DNA of 64,000 nt from Ixodes scapularis. Lineage: Eukaryota > Arthropoda > Arachnida > Ixodida > Ixodidae. The notes under the pieces were generated by a model. It was given only the letters and a program-made list of their open reading frames with translations. It searched no databases and was not told the origin of the DNA. The stretch covers positions 85,817,816 to 85,881,815 of the forward strand of contig NW_024609846.1 of NCBI RefSeq assembly GCF_016920785.2, written 5' to 3'. The position numbers and the translations under genes were made by a program. This document shows, piece by piece, positions 22,111 to 31,735 of the stretch (position 1 is the first letter of the stretch; each line of letters opens with the position of its first letter).

Positions 22111-22424
22111 CTTTTAATCATTCTTAGAAAGTTTAACATCTCCACCATAAATAGGTTCGGCTATAGCGCGCTTCAAATATCGCACAAACGACAATTGTCA
22201 AAACCCCGTCGTCCTTCCTTGCTCCTTCGGGAATGTATATCTTTAAGACCAAGTATGCCAGATGATTGATATAAACGGCATGGTCTTTCGCAAGGAATGC
22301 AACACCGCATGTAAAAATGCGAAATAAAAATTACGAATGTACCTTACTGCTTGAATCCAAATGAAACCGCCTGCCGGTCTGTTTCGACCGGCGGGCGGTT
22401 TCGGTTGATGAGAAGTCAAAAATC

Positions 22425-22835
22425 CGACGCCGGAGGTCGTCGAATTTTTGACTTTTCAGGAATCGAAAGTTCGATAATTTTTTAATTCTTTGGGTTATTA
22501 ACTTTTAAAGCTCGAAAATGATCGAATTTTTGAGCGTAGGAAGTTCGAAAGATCGAAATGCTTCGACCTTTTTAGTCCAAGAAGTGCGAAAGTTCGAAAA
22601 TCATCGCATTTTTTAGTCTACCAAGGCCGAAAGTTTGACAAGAATCGAATTTTGCAGCGTAATAAGTTCGAAATTTCGAAAAGTGTCGAACTTCTTAGCT
22701 TGAATTCGAAAATTCAACTTTCGTGAAATTTCTCGATATGGAAAGTTCGAAAATTCAAAATCTTTCGAAACTTTCGAACCGCTTGATTCGATCATAGAAC
22801 CTTCGGTTCGAAAAAAGTTCGCGGCATCCCTAGTT
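22425..22835. repeat. TTCGAA-rich degenerate repeat, copy 2 (inverted)
   Basis: About 400 bp of GAAAGTTCGAAAAT-type words ending with GTTCGCGGCATCCCT. It is the inverted relative of the 13119-13720 repeat. It contains nothing coding. Confidence 0.55.
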
Positions 22836-22928
22836 AAGATGTCCTTTGTCTTTTTCCAAGTCACAGGGCTTTGTCTTAAATTATGTTAAACCTGCACCAA
22901 CTCGTTTGCGCCTTAACGTTTTGTTATT

Positions 22929-22962
22929 CCCCCCCCCCCCCCCCCCCCCTTTTTTTTTTAAG
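22929..22962. repeat. Poly-C then poly-T run
   Basis: About 20 C followed by about 10 T, close to the 3' side of exon 1 of GST A in the intron. Confidence 0.9.
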
Positions 22963-23032
22963 GTTTTTTCTTGTACAGTTCTTGTTTCGTTATGATTTCG
23001 CTTCTTCAAACCTCGGAATGGGCGCCGCATAC

Positions 23033-23127
23033 CTCTTGTCCTCGTACTCGACCTTGGCGTACTCCAACAGGTCCCGGATGGACTGTGCGAGGCCCCTAAA
23101 GTCCCAGTATCCGAGTACGGGCGCCAT
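23033..23127 (-). CDS. Mu-class glutathione S-transferase, gene A, exon 1
   Basis: The exon encodes MAPVLGYWDFRGLAQSIRDL and continues to EYEDKR, with the last arginine codon split by the intron. Tyr7 in the GYWD motif is the residue that activates the glutathione thiol in mu-class enzymes. The context of the ATG (GGGTCATGG) is good for initiation. The donor is AG|GTATGC at 23033/23032. Ninety-five nucleotides plus the 595 of exon 2 give 690, a whole number of codons. A TATA-like TATCTTTTTTATTCG lies on the minus strand about 120 bp upstream (near 23240-23255), but that is a weak call. Confidence 0.9.
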
Positions 23128-24408
23128 GACCCTCGCTGCTGGTCCTCAATGCTGGCTACTTCAACCAACCTCGGCCGACTCACACTAGAAACTCCTACGA
23201 GCAATCTGATCGCCGCTTCAGCACCCGATAAACGCGAATAAAAAAGATACGCCCCCGCCCCCCTACCCCCTACCCCGAAAGATAAAGACGATAGCAGAGC
23301 GTCCCTTGCCGGCGAAAGGTCACTTGCTCGCCGTTCGTCGAGCGACAATGACACCTGTGCCTCAGAACGCGCCCAAATTCTGTCGGAGATCCTCTCCACA
23401 TTCCTAATGATTGAATTGCGTTCTTCGAGCCGTCCAGAATCTGGTTACACCGCTGCCTCGTGAGGATTCTGAATACCAAGAGTTGTAGCTCGCATTCAGT
23501 AATGATGGCAAATGACGGAAAACCCTTTAATAGTTTTTACCAATGTGATTTTAGTGCTCAGGTCTGTGGGTGGGAGGAGCACCTTGCCTCTCTTTGTCTT
23601 CGAGTTGATGGACGCTTGTACAGGTTCACCGATTCACGACTGCCATTTCGTTCGTATAGCCATTTTAACTATCTCTTTGACTGGGATATCTGCCATCACT
23701 GCGACAGCAAATTGTTTTAATATTCACAATAAAAAGAAAATAAGAAAGCAAGAAAGGCTTTTTTTTTTTTTTTAGTATGATCGTTTGCCACCTTGGCGGC
23801 TCGCCAACTTTTATAAATACAAAATGCGTTTATGGGCTGGATTTTATGTAAAACGTGTCTCACTCGAATGTGACGAATAAGCCAAGCCAAGGCAATATAA
23901 AGCGTGCAGAACCTTTAGCAGGCAATAAGTAAGCATGCAATCTTAAGGCTGCTTCACAGATTTGCATGACTCCGACCGAGTCCGACTGGCAACGGCTCGC
24001 GACGTTATTCTTTTTATGGATTGCTTTGGCAACGGGGCGGTCGTAAGCGGAAGTTAAAACCCCGTCGCCATAGCTACCCGTAAGAGGATTAACGCCGCAA
24101 GTCGTTGCAGCCGCAAGCGGTCGGACTCGGGGAAGTTTGTGAATCGCTCTTAAATACTTCTTCGTCAAGCTAATTCGCACATTATTAAAACTAGGTCCCC
24201 TTGACCGCAACTAGCGAGATTTACCAAAAGGCTCAGCGGGAATCAGACCTCGAACCATCCGATCAGCAGTCCAACGTCTTCGGTAAGCCCAACATGGAGC
24301 TGCTTCTTTTCGGCACGGCACTACAAGGAACAGGTGAAAGAGGGACGGCTTAGGACTTGCCTCCGACGTCCGCATGCAGTAAATGACGGCGGGTGACATC
24401 TAGTTCAG
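23128..24408. other. Upstream of GST A: no gene recognised
   Basis: The proximal part may be promoter and 5'UTR. A 14-T run lies near 23759-23773. No protein or RNA gene was identified in the rest. Confidence 0.4.
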
Positions 24409-24409
24409 C

Positions 24410-24501
24410 GTACTTCGTACACAGGCGACCATTGGCGGCGAGTTATAATAAGTCCAACATACTTCGTCCACAGGCAACCGTCGGCGGCGAGTCATATTAG
24501 G
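24410..24501. repeat. 49-bp tandem duplication
   Basis: Two units of about 49 bp (from 24410 and 24459) share TACTTCGT.CACAGGC and GGCGGCGAGT, with several substitutions. Confidence 0.75.
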
Positions 24502-24508
24502 ATAACAA

Positions 24509-24587
24509 GTTAAAAAAAGCGCGAACAAACGGGGACAGCGAAGAAACACGGACAGGACAAGTGCTTCAATCTCAACTGGTTGTTATT
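24509..24587 (-). mobile_element. Penelope-like 3' end, distal half of a split copy
   Basis: The minus strand reads CAGTTGAGATTG, TGTCCTGTCCGTG and TTTGTTCGCGC, matching the 3'UTR of the Penelope copy at 21227-22110. The other half resumes at 35371, so this element was split by element 4. The inner boundary holds the 12-bp duplication CTGGTTGTTATT (24576-24587). Confidence 0.75.
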
Positions 24588-24759
24588 CTTTTATTTTTTT
24601 TTATTTGCTATTTTGGTTTATCGAGCGACAGAGATGTTATCTAGGGCTTATTTGCCCCCGCTTGCTACTCTGTTTCTGTTAAGGCCGGTTCACACATACA
24701 GCGGAGCGCTAAGTTAGCGCTACGTGAGCGCTCCAAGGAGCGCTCATGTGGCGCTTCCT

Positions 24760-26211
24760 CCCATACAAAAATGTCCTATGGTCGGCTATAGAAAATTCTT
24801 TGTATGGTCGGCTTTAGCTATTTGGCCCAATTAGCTAAAGAATTTTCTATGGCTGTCTTTAGCATTTCTTATGGTCGCCTTTATGGGGCTCTTTAGCTTT
24901 GTCTATGGCCCTATCGCTGTCCAGCCATAGCGCTCTTTAGCTTTTCTAATGGTTGGCTAAAGACTCCTTTATGGCTTATCCTATGGCTCTCTTTAGCCAG
25001 CAAACTCTAAAAAATTTACTTCAAGTTCCCCAAACTTGTGAACGCTACATGGTAGATATACATACATCTCTGAACACACAGAGTACACACAACACAAGCA
25101 GAGCACTACCCCACAGAACAGCAACAACGCAGCAACACCGGACTGCCATTTATACATTTAGTACGAACGTATGCTATGTTCGCACTAGCTGTATATATAG
25201 CAGTCTAATTTTTGAATCCGACTTTCCCGGTGACCCATCATTTGTCTCAAAAACACGGAGAGGCGGAGCAAATATCACTCGTACTTAATACATTATTTGA
25301 ATTGTCTCTTGGAATAGCCCCCATCTCTTAATTCGACACCCTGAAAAAAGCAAATGTAGATCATTAGGCTAATTAACTAAAATTCATTGATTATCTTTTT
25401 AATAAGTTTGATGAATCACGTTGACAATGCAGTGATGACATGCAGTACACTGGTGCTGAAGATTGCAATCAAGCTATTGCTTGGTTGCAGTGTTCGGCGC
25501 CATTGTAATTTATTTTCACTTTTGGGGGGTAATAATTAATTTTAATTGTGGCACAAATATTTTAATGGCTTTTTCAAACAAACGATATTACTAATTTTCC
25601 CGACTCGTTGCAACAGCAGAGAACATATCTTGGGGTTTGTCACCTCCATTACAAAAATTTAGTATTGATTTAATATTCTAACGTGGAGTGTTTTTACTAA
25701 AAAGTAAGCACCGGTAGTGATTTTCTATAGGCGTGGAAAGAAAATGTATTGGTTCTTGGCCTTTAGACTCGGGGCCATAAATTTTTCTATAGACGAGTAA
25801 AGACAAATAATTGGTTTCCAGTATTTAAACTCGGGGCCAAAGGATTTTTTATAGGCGGATAAAAAACATTTCTTGGTTCGCTGTCTTTAGAAAAGGGCCA
25901 TATAATATTCTATAGGCGTCTAAAGCAATTTTATTGGTTCCCAGTCTTTAGACTCTGGGCCATAAAATTTTCTATAGAGGGTTAAAGACAATTTATTGGT
26001 TCCCAGTCTTTAGACTTGTGTCCATAGAATTATCTATAAGCGGGTAAAGAAAATGTATTGGTTCCCAGTCTTTAGACACAGGGCCATAGAGTTTTCTATA
26101 GCTGGCTGTAGATGTCTTTATAAATTTCTATGGCCGACCATAGAGGGCCATAGGGGGTGATAAACAGCCATATGAATTTCCATAGACAACCATAGACCAT
26201 TTTTGTATGGG
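24760..26211. mobile_element. Nested foldback with CCCATACAAAAATG ends
   Basis: The left end CCCATACAAAAATGTCCTA and right end ACCATTTTTGTATGGG are inverted. The interior is rich in CTATGG/CTTTAG words on both sides and carries a 62-bp minisatellite. It sits in the left arm of the Harbinger-type element. No protein of its own was found; the short 111-residue frame at 24953-25288 has no recognised domain. Confidence 0.75.
25720..26110. repeat. 62-bp tandem repeat, six to seven copies
   Basis: Units begin TTTCTATAGGCG and contain ATTGGTTCCCAGTCTTTAGA and GGGCCATA. Starts fall near 25723, 25786, 25847, 25909, 25971, 26032 and 26094, a regular spacing of 61-63 bp. Divergence between units is moderate. 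Confidence 0.85.
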
Positions 26212-26456
26212 CTGGCGCGTCATGTAGCGCACTGTTAGCACTTCAGAAGCGCTTTGTTAGCGCTCTGTTAGCGCTACAGAAGCGCTCTGTTAGCGCTCTC
26301 ACGCCCCTTGTGCCGTGCTTGTTGCTGCGGAATAGCGCGTGCACGGCGATTCCTTGGATGTTGTTTTTCCTTTGGCATTGAAAGAAGAGGAAGTAAAAGA
26401 GCCGCTCTCTAAGCAGAGGGTCGGGCAGGGGACCCAGAGTCACGGACTCTGAGCGA

Positions 26457-26780
26457 CTAATTGATTGGGTACGACCTCAGCTTTCCATTCGATATGTGTG
26501 ACGCTGGTTTTAAGGACACACAGGTAAAAATAATCGCCTTCGAAAGAGCTCTGTCTCGGTCCCTCAGCCTGCGAACAAGGTTCGCCGGATATCCGTCGGT
26601 ATCTCGGTGGCGAAAGATTTCGCGCACCCAGAAGGCTCTTCTGGGAGTTAAGCCGTCCACACAGATATGCACGAATCGCGTATGTAAGAGCATTTGTCGC
26701 ATTTCTATTTCAGCATCCCACATGTCCGCCATGGTGCTGCTGATGCACACCCAACCACAGGAACCGAAACCGCAGTGCAC
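26457..26780 (-). pseudogene. Harbinger transposase N-terminal relic
   Basis: The open frame of 107 codons includes ADMWDAEIEMRQMLLHTRF and then FWVREIFRHRDTDGYPANLV and RRLRDRDRA. The block W-V-x-x-I-F-R-x-R, followed by a short gap and N/H-L-V-x-x-L-R, is typical of the N-terminal part of PIF/Harbinger transposases, ahead of the DDE core. The corresponding region of copy 2 (minus, 49288-49503) starts with the same MHCGxGxxxWVCI words but is frameshifted. No DDE core is found in this copy. The assignment is from motif memory, not a search. Confidence 0.5.
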
Positions 26781-29433
26781 CTGCTAATCCGCAGCAGCGC
26801 GGTACAAGAAGCGCTACTGAAGCGCTAACAAAGCGCTACTGGAGCGCTAACAAAGCGCTACTGAAGCGCTAACACGGCGCTACTGAAGCGCTACAGGAGC
26901 GCTAACAAGGCGCTACTAAAGCGCAAACCACGCGCTATATTAGAACGAAGTCACGCGCTGGAAGCGCCACATGAGCGCTCCTTGGAGCGCTCACGTAGCG
27001 CTAACTTAGCGCTCCGCTGTATGTGTGAACAGGCCTTTATAGGTGGCGACCTTCTTGAGCGTCCTTCTGCGTCTTCAGTGTTTGCAGCAAACCAGTTGAT
27101 TCTAAGTAATCCATCAGTATTTTAAACGCCCGTGCTTGGTTTCGAGTGTTGGTGCAGGGTCCTAGCACCTTTCGCATGGTCATTGGTTGGTCATCCAGAA
27201 GATTCAGTTCCTTAGTGAGGATCACACGCTCTTTCTCGTATCGTTTGCAGCTAACGAGTACATGTTCGATTGTGTCCTCGGTATGGCAAGTCAGGCAGTT
27301 TGGGGAATCTCGCTGCTTGTACTTGTAGCGTTGGCGGCCAGTCCGGGCGACCCCAAGGCGAAGTTTGAAATAAACTGAAAGTTGGTTTCGAGGTGTGCTC
27401 CAAGGGATTCTTCTTTGAAGCTTGGGGTCCAAGTTGTACAGGTGATAAGGGTGGCCCCCAGGTTGCTGCCAGATTTTTACCGTTATCTCGTTTGCGACAC
27501 CAAAGAGAACGCTCTTCACATCAGCTTTCGCAACGGGAATGGCCTTTGTTCTTTCATTTTTGTGCGCCCGAGCTGCTGTCATATCGGCTATCTCGTTGCC
27601 AGTGACGCCAACATGTCCTGGGACCCATTGATATGTAATGGCATAACCCTTTTTGTACAGGGTGTCGTTCTTATCGAGTATAGCCTGTTGCAGGCCCGGG
27701 TATGCGCACTTTTTGGCTGTGGTTGATAGGGATGCCAACGCCGATTTTGAGTCCGTGCACACCACATAGCTCTTCGGAGAAGTTGCCTCTATGTAGTGTA
27801 ACGCTTGCAAGATGCCGTGGAGCTCGGATGCCGTGGACGATGTACGGTGGGAGAGTTTGTACCCTTTCGAAATGCTCGCATCCGGCACGTAGATTGCAGA
27901 GGACGAGCTCATCGCGGTGCTTGATCCATCTGTGTATACCTGGATGGCGTTCTTGTAGTTCTCTTCAATGTAATATTGAGTGAGGAGCCGCTTCACAAAA
28001 CCGAAGGCTGCGCCTTTGCCTACGTCCGGTATTGAGAGGTGGACCGTTGGGGTCAGCCATGTCCAAGGAGCTCGCTGGGGGTGACGATACGGTGCAGCGT
28101 TCGCCGGAAAGGCTTCGACGTGGTTTCTTACCACTTCTGCAAAACTCGACGCTGGACGTGAGGTGTGCAGGCCCGCCAGATGATGCGCTTCGTGCTGGGT
28201 TGAAAAACAACTCTAGTGCCGGATTGTCTCTTGAACACGGAGCGCCTCTATACGTTGTTCGTGCGCTTCTGCTATAACTCCTGCAGAAGGCGACGCTCGG
28301 GGCACTCCCAGCACAACGCGGAGGCTTCTTGCCTGGAGTGCCAAGAGTCCCCGTTGGGTTGTTGAACTGACCCGGTGCAGGAAAGGCAGACTGTAGCGCA
28401 GACTTCCCAGTACCATTGATCTGTGTAGCTGCATGAGGGTGGCTGAATTTCCCCATGTCGAGCCAGAAAGGCACCGCATGATGTTTACGTACGAGTTGAC
28501 CTTGCATCGAAGTCTGTTTATTTCAGGTGCCCACGTGAGCCGCCTGTCGATAACTATTCCAAGAAAGGTGTGCTTGTTGACGTAGGGGATAATTTGTTCT
28601 CCTATGTGTATGGAAAAACGCTTGCAACTTCGCCTGGTGAAAGCCATAGCGACGCATTTGCTAAGCGACAGGTGTAGGCCTCTACAGTTCAGGTATCTTT
28701 CGATTCTGCTGAGTGCTCTCTGGAGCCTTCCACAGATTTACTGCGCGGTCCGGGCCCGAAGACCAGATACACAGATCGTCGGCATACATCGACATCTTTA
28801 CATGCTCTGAAAGTTCCTGCGGCAGGTGGGCCAGGACGACGTTAAAGAGTGTGGGGCTCAAGACGCCCCCTTGTGGAACGCCGGCAGTTACGGAGAAACA
28901 GTCACTGTTTCCTTCTGTCGTGGTTAGGTAAATTGTGCGTCCTTGAAGGTAGTCCAAGATCCAGTTGTAGATTCGACCACGTACGCGGAGTTTAATGAGG
29001 GACGTGAGTATTGCTGAGTGTTCCACTCTGTCGAAAGCAGCCTTTATGTCCAGAAACACAGATACCGTGGAGAGACGACGGCTCCGATGCTGTTCAACAT
29101 CTGAGACTAAGTCCACGACGCCGTCAATGGCAGAACGGCCACGACGAAACCCCGACATGCACTACACTCTTAGAAAAAAGGGTCAGTATAGTCCTCCCTA
29201 AAGGGAGGAACGCTCTTGACACATATGTTCCTTCAGAAAGGGAGAAACTTTCGTCCCTTAAGCAGGGGAGGAAAAGTTCCTCCGTCGACTGCATCTCATT
29301 ATGGCGGCCACGAATCGAGCAAATCGAGCTCGGTAAGGCTTAACGAGAACACTAAGTCTATTGCACGAAGCGAGAGGAGCAGGAAATAAAAACGTAACAC
29401 GAGCTTTCCGCGAACTGTATTCATTTCCGAAGT

Positions 29434-29463
29434 TTCTTTACCCCTGCAGGTAAAGAAACTTAC
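29434..29463. repeat. Short near-perfect palindrome
   Basis: AGTTTCTTTACC, CCTGCAGG and TAAAGAAACT make a nearly complete palindrome around a PstI-like CTGCAG centre. The role is unknown. Confidence 0.7.
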
Positions 29464-31659
29464 GTTTCGAAAGCATGCAGTCACTCAGTCTTCTCATCGT
29501 CAGCACTGCGATGTTCAACGGAGACAACCGGCACTCAGTTCGCGCACTTTATGTCCTACCTTTGCTATTCCTCGAGCCACAATTCCTTCGTCAACCGTTG
29601 CGCCGTTGCGTCAACCGCACATCACGGAGGAGTGAAAATCATTCGCCCGCAAAACCAAAAGCCGCTCTCAAAAAAAAAAAAAAAAATCCGAAGCAACCTC
29701 TTGGCTTATCTCAGCACGGTAACACGAAATTTTGGCGTAGCCGCGTAGCGTAAAAGGATGTTAAATCGCTTGCCGCCAGATGGCAGGGTCAAGCAGAGTA
29801 ATCGCACGTAGCTAGGCTAGGTGGCGCTAGGTACCGCCCAATTCATGTTTTACAAAAAAATATTTTTATTTTCTTACGCCACAATTGCGTTTCCTTTTCT
29901 GCAGAATCTCTAACACATGTAGACACGTTGCGCACACTACAAACGACAGGTCAACATATATGGAACGCATACACAGGCATCGCACATACAAACATCAATA
30001 CAACAGCACACTACCCCGATCACTACTACCGAGCCCTGCGTTTCCGTCTTTTATAGTGGTCGTTTTGAACGTACAGAATTTTTCGGTGACTCCCTAAGCA
30101 AAAAAAAATATTCCGAACATGTTCATTTTTTTCCAGCAATGTCATACATCTGAGGCTATTTTTAATGGCTCAGGAGATGAATCTCTTATTAAAAAGAAGA
30201 CGCTCGATCATGCCATAATTATTTGAAAGCCCATAAATCGAGCCGCTCCAATGTGGTTCCAAGCCATGAGTTTGTTTTCCCGCATGGCGCTTCGTAGCAA
30301 GTATTTATACTGTAGTGTTCGTTTTTCTATTTGTGCTGTTCGCGCAAAGCTGCAATTGCCGTCTTGAGTTAATCTCTGTAGAGCGGATATCCACTCAGCT
30401 GGAAGTGATGCTTCACGGGCACAGAAATCGCTTTTCGATCAACTTGAATGCAGTCAAAGCCGCGACTTGCGACAACTGTTAAGTGTACGGAGCTGCGCCG
30501 TTGCGAGCTCGAAAACTTCTAGCGCTCATCCCAGCGCGCCACTTAGAGGGCAGTTTCTACAGGAACCGTAATATATTTAAACAGTAAAATAAAGGATAGC
30601 GTTTTTTTTTTTTTCGATTTTGCCTGTCTTTTTTTTTATGCTAAACTTCCATTATAAATATGCGTACTTTCCGTCATACTTTCGTAGTGTTGTCTTTTCC
30701 CCAGAGCGCAATCGCTCTCGGGGACCGACAGTCACATTGGCCACTGTACGATAGGAGCTTACCGTTCAGACCAGCGTTCCAACATGACTATCCACACGTC
30801 GATCGACTGCACCTAATCCCTCAAGTGGTTTTAAACTCTTTAATGTAAAGCGGAATGTCATCCTGCGACACCCCGGCCCCTCCGATAACGGCCCGACCAG
30901 CGGCATCAATGCCCGACAGTTTACGTCATCTCATCTTGTTGTTACACCACTGATACGCGAACACACGGTCACATCGGCGATAATTCCAGTCTTCTGTTCA
31001 CAAGCCACAACACTGCCATCACGATGTCGCTGACACGCAGAAATACAGAACCACGTTGAAAGCCGGTTGGCACTCGGCACGGGACAACGGAACCGAACTC
31101 AGCACGGAAGGCACCCAGGCAGCCGGCAGGAAAACCTGCCTTCGTTGGACGCAGTTCTCGCGATTTCCATAACGTCGAAAACGTCGACACAGTTCCTCGT
31201 GGTTTCGCTGCTGTAGTTCCGCGTGTGTCCCGCAAATTGGAGACGGCCGTCTTACCCAGTGTATGTAGTGCTGCTGGCACTGCTCCGGAACTTCGCTGTT
31301 TCTAGCGGCTTCGTTAGCTCGTTTGATAAAATTAGTGGTAAAAACGTCAATGCAACCGAAATGTTCTGCACGTTTGGACTAGAAGACGGAATTACAGGCG
31401 GCCTTCACTGCCGCTGAAGCTCAATCAACTCAACATTAATTTATTAAACAACGTGCGCGATGTGCTCGAAAAACGAAACCGAAAGAAGATGGGTCGGGAG
31501 GGCGAAAGCTTTCTCCGGTCTGCCTGGAGGAGGAAAACGTCTCGGAGAATAATAAGGACTTTAATTTTCCTTCATAGGACTGGGTTTGTTTATGTGTGTT
31601 TTGGTAGACAAAAATAAAAAAAAAAACTTTACAAACAAAAAACTAAAAAAAGAAACACT

Positions 31660-31735
31660 TTACTGGGGATCGAACCGTTGACCACTTGGTCAGTAGCGCG
31701 ATGTTCTACCCCTGCGCCAACTGAACAAGGAGGAA
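31660..31735 (-). ncRNA. tRNA-like segment (pol III A and B boxes), probably a relic
   Basis: On the minus strand, TGGCGCAGGGGTAGAAC (31703-31719) resembles an A box and GGTTCGATCCC (about 31666-31676) a B box, spaced about 30 bp as in a tRNA. The anticodon arm can pair weakly, but the T stem does not pair well and position 33 is not U, so it is unlikely to be a working tRNA. It may be a SINE head carried by the TA-flanked element. Confidence 0.35.

Larger units (their letters stand above)
9803..23032 (-). other. Inferred 13.2 kb intron of GST gene A
   Basis: The donor AG|GTATGC at 23033/23032 and acceptor CAG|G at 9803/9802 bound it. It holds foldbacks (10532-10912, 12309-13028, 14051-14364), a SINE fragment, TTCGAA-rich repeats, a foldback split by retroelement 2 (15118-20690) and a Penelope fragment. 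The paralogue's equivalent intron is only 1250 bp. Confidence 0.75.
24682..27036. mobile_element. PIF/Harbinger-type foldback, copy 1 (TTA duplication)
   Basis: The ends are long inverted repeats beginning AGGCCGGTTCACACATACAG (left) and its near-complement (right). They are flanked by TTA at 24679-24681 and 27037-27039, the TWA duplication typical of PIF/Harbinger. Both arms then run into AGCGCT-rich repeats (for example 26800-26940). A transposase-like N-terminal relic is on the minus strand at 26457-26780. A separate foldback occupies 24760-26211. A second copy of the same family lies at 44731-49694, with homologous interior sequence after its own nested insertions. No complete transposase remains. 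Confidence 0.8.

Noticed and set aside
25720..26110. CRISPR-like array
   Set aside because: Units are contiguous and diverged, without unique spacers, in eukaryotic DNA. It is a minisatellite in a foldback.
31660..31735. Functional tRNA gene
   Set aside because: The A and B boxes are present, but the T stem does not pair, U33 is absent and the acceptor stem is not clear. Kept only as tRNA-like.
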